From Branchiostoma belcheri (taxonomy: Eukaryota > Chordata > Leptocardii > Amphioxiformes > Branchiostomatidae), in contig NW_017803157.1 in NCBI RefSeq assembly GCF_001625305.1, positions 2,363,678 to 2,427,677 of the forward strand: a DNA stretch of 64,000 nt. The letters are read 5' to 3'. Below, one piece after another: positions 61,501 through 64,000 of the stretch (the stretch's first letter is position 1; each line of letters opens with the position of its first letter). A program made the position numbers and the translations under genes. The notes below the pieces were generated by a model. The model did not search any database. It worked only from the letters and a program-made list of their open reading frames with translations, and was not told the origin of the DNA.

Positions 61501-63983
61501 ATGAACTACATGCATTGGGTGAAGTTCTCTCATCATTTGCAGTCCACAAATATCAAGGTCTTTGCACTTGCCTTGTTCACATTATGACAGCCAGCTTTTT
61601 TGGACTAAGAAAATGCCTGGGTGACATTATTCCTCAGTCAACATAAATAGAAGAAATTATCTTCGATCCAACTGATGATACATTCAGCAGTTATGACATT
61701 CATTTTGCACCTGGATCTTTAAGCCTTTACTTGTACCAGGGATACTTCTACTTTGTCCAGAAGTGTCTCAAATGCATTCACAAGAAGCACAATGCCAAGA
61801 TGCTTATCTTGATGCAAAAGATGCAGAAAAGTTTGAAATATAACATGAAAGAGGATAACAGTCTTTGCAAGGATGTCAGCATAACAAAAAACAGGCTGCC
61901 GACATTTACATGTATGTCATGCAAATGCATTACATTACGAGGAAAAATGAGATGAGCCAAGGATAGGGTAGGTGTAGGTACCACTTTCTTCAAGCGTGGT
62001 GATATGGCTTTCTGAACAACCTCTGCTGCTGCTGCACTTCTGGGTGATCTGCCAGGGGGCTCTTTTTGGGACACAAGTGGGGAGAGGACTCTGGGAGGTC
62101 TGCTAGCTACGGGGGAAACAAGTCTCCCTTCTACTGATATAAGCTTTCCGGGGGAGTTGATCCTAACGGGGGAAGAACGAGCTTCGACGAACTGCTCGGT
62201 GGGGCCGTTGACCTCTGGGCGGTTCGGGGAGGGGGAACGGGAGCGTGAAGCTCGCCACGGGATAGGGGAGGACGTCGTCTTGGGGGCATTGTCCACCCGA
62301 TAGGAGGCGGAGGTCTGGGCTACTGGGGCGGGGACTGGGGACCTACGGGACACAGAGGGGGAGGGGGAACGCCAGGAGGAGGAAGGGGGGGTGCTACTAG
62401 CGGTGCCACTAGCTGGCTTCCAGAGGTAACTCTCCTCCGGAGTCGGAGGGGGCGGGCCCTGCGGAACGAAGGAGTGAGAAAAGAAGGCTGTTGGAGAACG
62501 AAAGACAGAAGGTAGAGCAGAATGAAACTGTAGGGGATTAAATCAGCGTTAGGCAGAATAGAAAGCAACAAAATGGAGTGGGGTGGTGTGGCGTAACGGC
62601 AGTGTGCTCAGCTTGGAACCAAGAGGTCCTGAGTTCGAATATTGCCACGCCACCAATCTTGTACCCTTAGGAAAGGTACTTTCCTGAGTCGGACTTAACT
62701 CTGGTGAAAATGAGTGTTGTCTATTGTCCCTCTGCATTGGTGGTGGCATAGAAGTAAGTTGAAAAAGTGTGCCATCACCATGTCTTGAATGTGTTAAAAG
62801 TTGGAATAAAAAAAACTAACAAAACGGAGAATTTTTTTACTGTTATTGTTTTGGAATACTTGATCAAGTGGGACAGACAAATAAAGCATGACGCACACCT
62901 TCAGTTTTCTAAATACCAGATTCCATCTAGTTCTACATAGGAAGGTTGTTACAAAACATGTTGTCAAGGCAGCTGACATGTCCCTGCTGGACTAGTACTG
63001 CTATAACCTAATGTTGAGACTGATCGTCTGCCATGTCAAGTTACAAAGGTTTAGAAAGTTGCTCAGTGGTGGAAAAAAAGGGACAGAAGTGGCTATGCTG
63101 TATCATATATTCTTCCTAGGATAATTGATTCAGATTAGAACAGCTACATGATGTCAATGTTTCTTGAAGCAGCAAATTTAAGAAAGAAGGTTGTTTAAGG
63201 AAGAGGTTGGCAGCAGGAAGGAGATGACTTACAAAATGTAGGCGTCTTTCACCAGAGGGATTAGGATGCCGACCTTTGTTAAGACTGATGATTAAAACAC
63301 ATCCCTGGACTTTTGCAGCAGGGGCCAAGAGATTATCCTACAATTTGGGTTTGGACTAAGGTTTCAAATGTCTGTCCAAGGAATGCTGCTAGTTTTCTGT
63401 CATTCCAACACTCCAGCCTCTCAGTACTGTTGCCCACAAAGCAAAATCTTTGCTGAATCTGGAACAGTAAGACTGGTAACTGTTGCATTGTGCATCCTAT
63501 CTAAACAATTGGGTGCACAAAAATTTTGGGGTGCACCATTTACGATAAAATAAGTTTTTTTAGAATGTCAGCCAAAACTAATTATGTTTCAACATCTTTA
63601 CATACACATAAACCTGCAAAAATATTTTAGTGCACTGGACCAGATGCATCCACAGAAACAAACTGAGTGCACAGCTCCAAATTTGGGTGCACTAAGGTGC
63701 ACATGCACCCAGTATTTCGAGCCAGACTATATAGTACTGGAAGAAGGTTAAAAAAGAAAGAGAGGCTACGAAAAACCTGGATGTTTTCCTACCTGAGGCC
63801 GGTTCTGTGGCCCCTTCAGGTCCACCCGGATACTCTTGAAGCCCTTGCGCGCGGCGGTGGGGGAGGGGGGCACGTTGGAGGGGCTCCAGGTGTGAGGCTG
63901 GTTCTTCAGGTTAACCTCGTCCGCCAGGTGAGTGTCGCCCTCCGTCTCCAAGGGCGGGGTCGGGCAGGTCGGCGACCACACGC
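22535..63983 (-). CDS. SORBS: SORBS-family gene (sorbin and SH3 domain protein), spliced, 5' end beyond the window
   Basis: Adaptor protein of cell-matrix adhesions, actin and lipid-raft signalling by family knowledge (CAP/ponsin, ArgBP2, vinexin). I joined 38 minus-strand coding exons plus a stop-completing exon by GT/AG sites; all intron phases agree across the chain, which is strong internal support. The C terminus has three SH3 domains in the family arrangement: two close together, then a Pro-rich linker, then the third ending GTFPGNYV. Upstream are the family motifs [18 protein letters not shown] (sorbin homology), WYQF and GGDIP. Summed exons give about 2,090 codons, longer than typical vertebrate isoforms, mainly from one 708-codon exon and many small symmetrical cassettes that are probably alternative. 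The start codon and promoter lie to the right of the window. One ancestral gene for the three vertebrate paralogues is inferred, not tested. Confidence 0.93.
23002..23165. mobile_element. Foldback MITE (TTAGCCTGGGTGCCAGAC ends)
   Basis: TTAGCCTGGGTGCCAGAC and GTCTGGCATCCAGGCTAA bound 164 bp. The motif recurs in part near 18966 and 44082, so it is a dispersed family. Confidence 0.7.
23506..23703. mobile_element. MITE with 15 bp perfect ends, third related copy
   Basis: GAGACTCTTTTTACA at 23506 and TGTAAAAAGAGTCTC at 23689. The minus strand carries TCCTGAGGAAGGTGACAGAT, then GGTCACTGAAAT, related to the blocks at 34.6 and 35.2 kb. It lies in the last SORBS intron. Confidence 0.7.
23745..23985 (-). 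repeat. Duplicated shards of the SH3-3 exon and its donor
   Basis: 23924-23985 repeats the last third of the SH3-3 exon with its donor (two or three differences), encoding the [14 protein letters not shown] part. 23745-23792 repeats the donor with 25 bp of intron. Stretches starting GTGATCATTG at 23455 and 23988 are related too, so this is a nested segmental duplication. Confidence 0.85.
24067..24233 (-). CDS. SORBS: SORBS SH3-3 (C-terminal)
   Basis: Phase 2 to 1, a whole SH3 in one exon: [17 protein letters not shown], then [14 protein letters not shown], then [14 protein letters not shown]. It is close to the third SH3 of SORBS1 ([22 protein letters not shown]). Acceptor CTCCCGCAG, donor ATAT|GTGAGTA. 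The last base is the T of a TAA stop completed in the next exon; without that splice the frame adds CEYC and stops in the intron. Confidence 0.97.
24659..24900 (-). CDS. SORBS: SORBS Pro/His/Gln repeat linker exon
   Basis: Phase 0 to 2. Begins [19 protein letters not shown]; the second half is a degenerate [15 protein letters not shown] repeat encoded by a GC-rich minisatellite-like run. Acceptor GTCTCTTACAG, donor AAAA|GTAAGG. Repeat number is likely polymorphic. Confidence 0.9.
25322..25404 (-). CDS. SORBS: SORBS Pro-rich linker exon between SH3-2 and SH3-3
   Basis: Phase 1 to 0. Reads [18 protein letters not shown] then [21 protein letters not shown] contains a plausible SH3 ligand. Acceptor TACCTTTCAG, donor GCG|GTAAGG. 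Confidence 0.85.
25934..26063 (-). CDS. SORBS: SORBS SH3-2, second half
   Basis: Phase 0 to 1. [18 protein letters not shown], then [14 protein letters not shown], equivalent to LLRQVDENWYEG and RQGIFPITYVDVIK in SORBS1. The acceptor CCCCTACAG has decayed copies in the intron just upstream. Confidence 0.97.
26053..26300 (-). repeat. Duplicated splice-acceptor region upstream of the SH3-2 second-half exon
   Basis: A 57 bp direct repeat (26085-26141 and 26243-26298) ends in a decayed copy of the exon edge (acaatgtnattctgtaggg). Together with the real edge at 26053-26072 there are three acceptor-like sites in 250 bp. Confidence 0.75.
26390..26503 (-). CDS. SORBS: SORBS linker and SH3-2, first half
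   Basis: 38 codons, phase 0 to 0. Short linker [13 protein letters not shown], then [20 protein letters not shown], equivalent to AIAKFNFNGDTQVEMSFRK in SORBS1. Acceptor TTTACTCCAG, donor AAAG|GTACAG. Confidence 0.96.
26879..26993 (-). CDS. SORBS: SORBS SH3-1, second half
   Basis: Phase 2 to 0. Contains [12 protein letters not shown], the binding-site Trp in KNWYEGE, and the closing [24 protein letters not shown] is almost the vertebrate NWYEGEHHGRVGIFP. In family members the first two SH3 domains bind the Pro-rich linker of vinculin. Confidence 0.97.
27258..27316 (-). CDS. SORBS: SORBS SH3-1, first half
   Basis: Phase 0 to 2. [14 protein letters not shown] carries the ALYxF motif that opens an SH3 domain, and the split after ...SK|ELSF matches the next exon. 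Compare ARAKFDFKAQTLKEL in SORBS1. Confidence 0.95.
27750..27854 (-). CDS. SORBS: SORBS exon: linker before the first SH3
   Basis: 35 codons, phase 0 to 0. Reads [18 protein letters not shown] and ends in an Asn run. Acceptor TTTTTGGTCCACAG, donor ACGAG|GTGAGA, both strong. Optional by phase. Confidence 0.78.
28552..28719 (-). CDS. SORBS: SORBS exon: [11 protein letters not shown] charged helix and linker
   Basis: 56 codons, phase 0 to 0. [19 protein letters not shown] is a strongly charged helix, then a Val/Pro-rich linker ending KISIEVKKE. Acceptor TTGGGTTCCAG, donor AAAGAG|GTAAAA. Confidence 0.85.
29758..29775 (-). CDS. SORBS: SORBS candidate 18-nt microexon (RKEELN)
   Basis: Six codons between TTTTGCATGCAG and GAAT|GTAAGC. 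It continues the charged-helix composition of the exons on both sides and is phase 0 to 0. Confidence 0.45.
30905..30958 (-). CDS. SORBS: SORBS candidate Pro-rich cassette exon (18 codons)
   Basis: Phase 0 to 0. Reads [18 protein letters not shown]. The donor TTCG|GTAGGC is good, but the acceptor GTTCGGAAG is poor, so this is the weakest of the Pro-rich group. Confidence 0.4.
32094..32150 (-). CDS. SORBS: SORBS Pro-rich cassette exon (19 codons)
   Basis: Phase 0 to 0. Reads [28 protein letters not shown] fits a class II SH3 ligand. Same donor type (AAG|GTTTGT) as the preceding Pro-rich exon, suggesting exon duplication. Confidence 0.65.
32568..32642 (-). CDS. SORBS: SORBS Pro-rich cassette exon (25 codons)
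   Basis: Phase 0 to 0. Reads [18 protein letters not shown], then TEVQTPK: a polyproline SH3 or EVH1 ligand. Acceptor TTTTCTAG, donor AAG|GTTTGT. Confidence 0.68.
33070..33210 (-). CDS. SORBS: SORBS cassette exon (47 codons)
   Basis: Phase 0 to 0. [19 protein letters not shown] then a helix [10 protein letters not shown]. Acceptor TTGGTTCTAG, donor AGTCAG|GTGTGT. Optional by phase. Confidence 0.7.
34447..34678. mobile_element. Foldback MITE, second copy of the same family
   Basis: Imperfect arms of about 45 bp (CACACAATTGGC... against ...CCGGTTGTGTAAAAAG) and the internal block AGCTCTGAGGAAGGTGTC, then TGATGGACATCGAAATGT. Confidence 0.75.
34729..34895 (-). CDS. SORBS: SORBS exon: Glu/Arg-rich helix
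   Basis: Phase 1 to 0. Opens [16 protein letters not shown], then a charged stretch ending [13 protein letters not shown] that should form a single helix and appears to continue in the RKEELN and [10 protein letters not shown] exons downstream. Acceptor TGTTGACCAG, donor GACAG|GTTAGT. Confidence 0.82.
35000..35243. mobile_element. Foldback MITE, family of three, best copy
   Basis: Perfect 17 bp ends CTTTTTACACAACAGGT and ACCTGTTGTGTAAAAAG. Inside is AGCTCTGAGGAAGATGTC, then TGACAGATGTTCGAAATGT, near each arm. Sister copies lie at 34447-34678 and 23506-23703. Confidence 0.8.
36239..36313 (-). CDS. SORBS: SORBS exon: [15 protein letters not shown]
   Basis: 25 codons, phase 1 to 1. Aromatic, helix-like peptide with a Tyr-Ser-Pro end. 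Acceptor AAACTGTCAG, donor GAGCG|GTATGT. Probably a short conserved interaction motif, but I do not recognise it precisely. Confidence 0.8.
37029..37169 (-). CDS. SORBS: SORBS exon: Ser/Thr-rich linker (47 codons)
   Basis: Phase 1 to 1. Reads [14 protein letters not shown], a Ser/Thr run, then [17 protein letters not shown]. Acceptor TTTCTTTCAG, donor AAAAG|GTCAGT. Confidence 0.8.
37540..37650. repeat. Tandem repeat, two 54 bp units
   Basis: CACTTATGCA, then CAGAAAAG and TTTTTGGTGAGACTACAGTT occur twice, starting at 37542 and 37597. Confidence 0.75.
38093..40216 (-). CDS. SORBS: SORBS giant exon (708 codons), acidic Ser-rich, nArgBP2-exon-like
   Basis: One uninterrupted frame, phase 1 to 1. 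It starts [14 protein letters not shown], has a single Cys pair (NCHSC), a basic patch ([11 protein letters not shown]), a long Asp/Glu/Ser tract, and two strong SH3-ligand motifs near its end, [10 protein letters not shown] and [12 protein letters not shown]. No folded domain is evident. In vertebrate SORBS2 the neuron-specific nArgBP2 exon sits between the SoHo region and the SH3 domains, as here; correspondence is inferred from position, size and composition. Acceptor CCTTTTTGCAG; the chosen donor TTTTCAG|GTATTT keeps phase, although the last 20 or so residues look less protein-like and an earlier donor could be used. Confidence 0.88.
40949..41239. repeat. Tandem duplication of a 145 bp unit
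   Basis: Two copies share AGCAAAGCTTCTTTA, TTGGAAAGCTGTGCTA, CAGCACCAAGGACAGGGTAT and TTCCTTTGT in the same order, about 85 per cent alike by eye. It lies in the intron just upstream of the giant exon. Confidence 0.75.
42189..42242 (-). CDS. SORBS: SORBS cassette exon (18 codons)
   Basis: Reads [18 protein letters not shown], phase 1 to 1, between CATTTATAG and CGGG|GTAAG. The giant exon beside it has the same phases, so either can be skipped. Confidence 0.75.
42903..42981 (-). repeat. Splice-donor minisatellite at the end of the GGDIP exon
   Basis: A 21 bp unit of type GTGAGAGGTTAGGGGGCAAAG is repeated about three and a half times from the exon edge into the intron. Donor-like GGTGAGAGG occurs at exon ends 42981, 42960 and 42939, each in the same frame. 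A fourth unit near 42905 is diverged and out of register. Confidence 0.85.
42981..43129 (-). CDS. SORBS: SORBS exon: [12 protein letters not shown] module
   Basis: Phase 2 to 1. [19 protein letters not shown] matches the vertebrate IYKSVLEGGDIPLQGL block, a family-specific motif. Acceptor TTGCCTGTAG. The end given uses the first of several tandem donors: the next two GGTGAGAGG sites lie exactly 21 and 42 bases downstream, in frame, and would each add seven residues ([14 protein letters not shown]). Confidence 0.9.
43612..43661 (-). CDS. SORBS: SORBS exon: [10 protein letters not shown]
   Basis: Phase 0 to 2. Short Tyr-rich exon ([17 protein letters not shown]), placed like the GYIYSSN segment of SORBS1. 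Acceptor ACTTTACAG, donor CACT|GTGAGTA. Confidence 0.78.
44143..44356. mobile_element. Foldback element in a SORBS intron
   Basis: CCAAAAAGACTGGGCCTGCA and its inverse (one mismatch) bound 210 bp; flanking bases pair further, imperfectly. Non-coding. Confidence 0.65.
45272..45349 (-). CDS. SORBS: SORBS exon: sorbin-homology motif [10 protein letters not shown]
   Basis: 26 codons, phase 0 to 0. [13 protein letters not shown] is nearly identical to the family motif YEYQPGKSSVL/IL. It directly follows the WYQF module as in vertebrates. Acceptor TACATGCAG, donor AGCAG|GTATGGG. Confidence 0.93.
45829..45891 (-). CDS. SORBS: SORBS exon: WYQF module of the SoHo region
   Basis: 21 codons, phase 0 to 0. 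Reads [17 protein letters not shown], matching the EPWYKFFSELEFGKP part of vertebrate SoHo. Acceptor CACTCACAG, donor CCG|GTAAGG, both strong. Confidence 0.88.
46938..47003. repeat. 17 bp perfect hairpin
   Basis: ACAACAAAATTATTCAT and ATGAATAATTTTGTTGT separated by about 30 bases in a SORBS intron; probably the core of a small foldback element. Confidence 0.6.
47466..47597 (-). CDS. SORBS: SORBS exon: charged helix (probable coiled coil)
   Basis: 44 codons, phase 0 to 0. [19 protein letters not shown] has heptad-like Leu/Ile spacing, followed by a VSSVSSVSS run. It resembles the ELEADLEKMETLNKAPS segment of vertebrate SORBS1, but there that segment lies after the second DYTPG motif; here it lies before. 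Donor CCAC|GTAAGGAG is strong. The acceptor may be TCTGCAG or an AG 11 bases further in. Confidence 0.75.
47658..47857. mobile_element. Tc1/pogo (Tigger-like) MITE
   Basis: Ends CAGTCAAACCTGTT and, inverted, CAGTCAAAACTGTC, with TA at 47658-47659 and 47856-47857. The interior GGACCACC- and GTGGTCCC-type sequence is typical of pogo/Tigger remnants. Non-coding, 196 bp. Confidence 0.75.
48095..48200 (-). CDS. SORBS: SORBS exon: first sorbin-homology-like motif (RIEDYTPG)
   Basis: Phase 2 to 0. Reads [17 protein letters not shown], then [12 protein letters not shown]. The D-Y-x-P-G core is the signature of the sorbin homology (SoHo) region, which binds flotillin in CAP. Acceptor CTCTCCTCCAG, donor AAACCT|GTGAGT. 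Confidence 0.85.
48923..49067 (-). CDS. SORBS: SORBS exon: RYSGEFSP segment
   Basis: Phase 1 to 2. Reads [19 protein letters not shown], later [10 protein letters not shown] and an Asn run. Acceptor TTTCTTTACAG is strong; donor CAACAG|GTGGAT is the one that gives the right phase for the next exon. RYSGEFSP resembles the YSPRYSF module of vertebrate SORBS1. Confidence 0.8.
50241..50282. repeat. Short hairpin in a SORBS intron
   Basis: AGCCATCAAGAAAAA pairs with TTTTTTCCTGATGGCT with one or two bulges. Confidence 0.5.
50390..50634. mobile_element. piggyBac-type MITE
   Basis: Flanked by TTAA on both sides (50390-50393 and 50631-50634), with perfect terminal inverted repeats CCCTTGTCCTGCTG and CAGCAGGACAAGGG. 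No transposase. TTAA target plus CCC-starting ends is the piggyBac signature. Confidence 0.85.
51435..51503 (-). CDS. SORBS: SORBS exon: Tyr module [11 protein letters not shown]
   Basis: 23 codons, phase 1 to 1. [13 protein letters not shown] matches the vertebrate SORBS1 modules of form ENPYxPTYxFPE, in the same position after KDWYK. Acceptor CACCTCTTCCAG, donor AGAG|GTACAG. Confidence 0.85.
52966..53013 (-). CDS. SORBS: SORBS small cassette exon (16 codons)
   Basis: Reads [16 protein letters not shown], phase 1 to 1. Acceptor GCTATCATAG, donor AGAAG|GTAACA. The H/N-P-x-F pattern loosely recalls the NPYFPTYKFPE repeats that follow KDWYK in vertebrate SORBS1. Confidence 0.6.
53623..53673 (-). 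CDS. SORBS: SORBS small cassette exon (17 codons)
   Basis: Reads [17 protein letters not shown], phase 1 to 1. Acceptor TTCTCTTGCAG is strong; donor CCAAG|GTTAAA is weaker. Hydrophilic, no known motif. Confidence 0.6.
54141..54170 (-). CDS. SORBS: SORBS small cassette exon (10 codons)
   Basis: Reads [10 protein letters not shown], phase 1 to 1, between TTTTCCAG and GCAG|GTTACAC. Same phase and size class as the next three exons. Confidence 0.55.
54988..55057 (-). CDS. SORBS: SORBS exon: KDWYKKMF motif
   Basis: Reads [17 protein letters not shown]; phase 0 to 1. This is the family block written KDWYKTMFKQIH in vertebrate SORBS1, upstream of the sorbin-homology region, and is one of the clearest orthology marks. 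Acceptor GTCTTACAG, donor GGAG|GTGAG. Confidence 0.92.
56379..56435 (-). CDS. SORBS: SORBS small exon (phase 0, 19 codons)
   Basis: Reads [19 protein letters not shown] between acceptor CTTCTAG and donor GAGCA|GTGAGTGG. The frame follows from both neighbours being phase 0. It ends in a STSTR run much like the STRS end of the preceding exon, so an exon-duplication origin is possible. Confidence 0.6.
57242..57450 (-). CDS. SORBS: SORBS exon: [10 protein letters not shown] segment
   Basis: 69 codons, phase 1 to 0. Acceptor ACCCCAACAG, donor GATCG|GTGAGTG. Charged, Tyr/Thr-rich peptide including [10 protein letters not shown] and a Lys-Val block, without a recognised domain. Codon use is GC-rich compared with the AT-rich flanks, which supports coding. 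Confidence 0.8.
58715..58762 (-). CDS. SORBS: SORBS candidate small exon
   Basis: 16 codons reading [16 protein letters not shown]. The acceptor TTTCCCCACAG is good and the donor CAG|GTCTTT weaker. Phase 1 to 1 fits both neighbours. No known motif. Confidence 0.45.
59291..59490. mobile_element. Foldback MITE, 25 bp perfect terminal arms
   Basis: AACATCTGTGTCCATAATAT and its inverse bound 200 bp, with CCATAATATC motifs repeated inside each arm and a second paired block around GTGGCGATATTATGG. Confidence 0.8.
59619..59630 (-). CDS. SORBS: SORBS candidate 12-nt microexon (KRE)
   Basis: AGAAGAGGGAGG is bounded by TTTGTACAG and GTACGTAG, a near-ideal donor. Phase 1 to 1 would add four residues (EKRE). 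Microexons are easy to find by chance, so support rests on site quality and phase only. Confidence 0.35.
60870..61080 (-). CDS. SORBS: SORBS exon 3: Ser/Thr-rich linker
   Basis: 70 codons, phase 0 to 1. The acceptor CCTTCCACAG is strong and the donor is CCAG|GTGGGC. The peptide is Ser/Thr-rich, with SLSPES and an internal Met-Ala-Lys-Lys that might serve as an alternative start. No domain is recognised. Confidence 0.75.
61151..61371. mobile_element. Foldback MITE with TA duplication and perfect 41 bp arms
   Basis: Arms 61151-61191 and 61331-61371 are exact inverse copies (TGCAGCAAGTTTAAACTG...), flanked by TA. Pairing continues imperfectly inwards past AATGAAC. The loop contains GTGACGTCACG. 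A related copy lies at 19669-19789. Confidence 0.85.
61982..62458 (-). CDS. SORBS: SORBS exon 2: Ser/Pro/Arg-rich disordered region
   Basis: 159 codons, phase 0 to phase 0, so skippable without a frameshift. It opens with a proline run and then has repeated SP, SRSPSP and RSP sites that look like proline-directed kinase sites, with no folded domain. The acceptor is CGTTCCGCAG; the chosen donor is GTG|GTACCT. The frame stays open past the donor into the intron, so a longer form is possible. GC content is clearly above the flanking introns. Confidence 0.75.
62582..62730 (+). mobile_element. tRNA-derived SINE, antisense in a SORBS intron
   Basis: Exact A box TGGCGTAACGG at 62589 and degenerate B box GAGTTCGAATA at 62631. 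The tail has CTTAGGAAAGGTACTTTCCT and a GGTGAAAATGAGTG block related to the tail of the 5.2 kb SINE. Confidence 0.7.
63793..63983 (-). CDS. SORBS: SORBS exon 1 of window: N-terminal KGFKSI segment
   Basis: About 63 codons, entering in phase 1 and leaving in phase 0. It reads Pro/Thr-rich, then [13 protein letters not shown], which resembles the conserved KGYRSVHPNL block near the N terminus of vertebrate SORBS1. The acceptor is TTGTGAAAG and the donor CAG|GTAGG. Upstream exons must exist because the exon is entered in phase 1 only 17 bases from the window edge. Confidence 0.75.
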
Positions 63984-64000
63984 CTTTCACAAGGACAAAA

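Noticed and set aside
1..64000. CRISPR arrays, operons, bacterial or viral genes
   Set aside because: No regularly spaced repeats, no prokaryotic gene layout and no viral protein signatures; the window is typical intron-rich animal DNA.

Overview
The window looks like metazoan nuclear DNA from an invertebrate deuterostome. Amphioxus (Branchiostoma) is the best fit, because one intron-rich gene resembles the vertebrate SORBS family as a whole, introns are AT-rich, and there are tRNA-derived SINEs and many small foldback transposons. Species is inferred, not proven.

Right two thirds (about 22.5 to 64.0 kb, minus strand): one large spliced gene for a sorbin and SH3 domain protein, the family of SORBS1 (CAP/ponsin), SORBS2 (ArgBP2) and SORBS3 (vinexin). 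I assembled 38 coding exons plus a terminal exon that completes the stop codon. Every junction keeps the reading frame and uses GT/AG. The gene enters from beyond the right edge, so the true N terminus is missing. Order along the protein: an N-terminal KGFKSI segment, Ser/Pro-rich regions, a KDWYKKMF motif, Tyr-containing modules, two sorbin-homology-like motifs (RIEDYTPG and [13 protein letters not shown]) around a charged helix and a WYQF module, a GGDIP module, one giant 2.1 kb exon that may correspond to the neural exon of vertebrate SORBS2, Glu/Arg-rich and Pro-rich cassettes, then three C-terminal SH3 domains. Summed, the exons encode about 2,090 residues if all are used together, which is unlikely in a single transcript. 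Known family members link vinculin, Abl and Cbl signalling and lipid rafts to actin at adhesions.

Left third (1 to about 22.5 kb): no complete gene. It holds repeats, two coding-like but unassigned minus-strand segments (7.0-7.2 kb, with a decayed relative at 1.2 kb, and 21.66-21.89 kb), GC-rich islands that may be regulatory, a LINE remnant and SINEs.

Most unusual: a 380 bp miniature LTR retrotransposon (TRIM) at 11.08-11.46 kb, whose LTRs carry a tRNA-like Pol III promoter (exact A and B boxes). A second copy at 21.13-21.44 kb is a palindrome in which an almost complete tRNA-Lys(CTT), with its CCA tail, sits between two inverted LTRs and is flanked by a 4 bp target duplication. It reads as a fossil of aberrant reverse transcription through the primer tRNA. 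Also notable are a splice-donor minisatellite in SORBS, duplicated shards of the last SH3 exon, and strong over-representation of TACATGTA.
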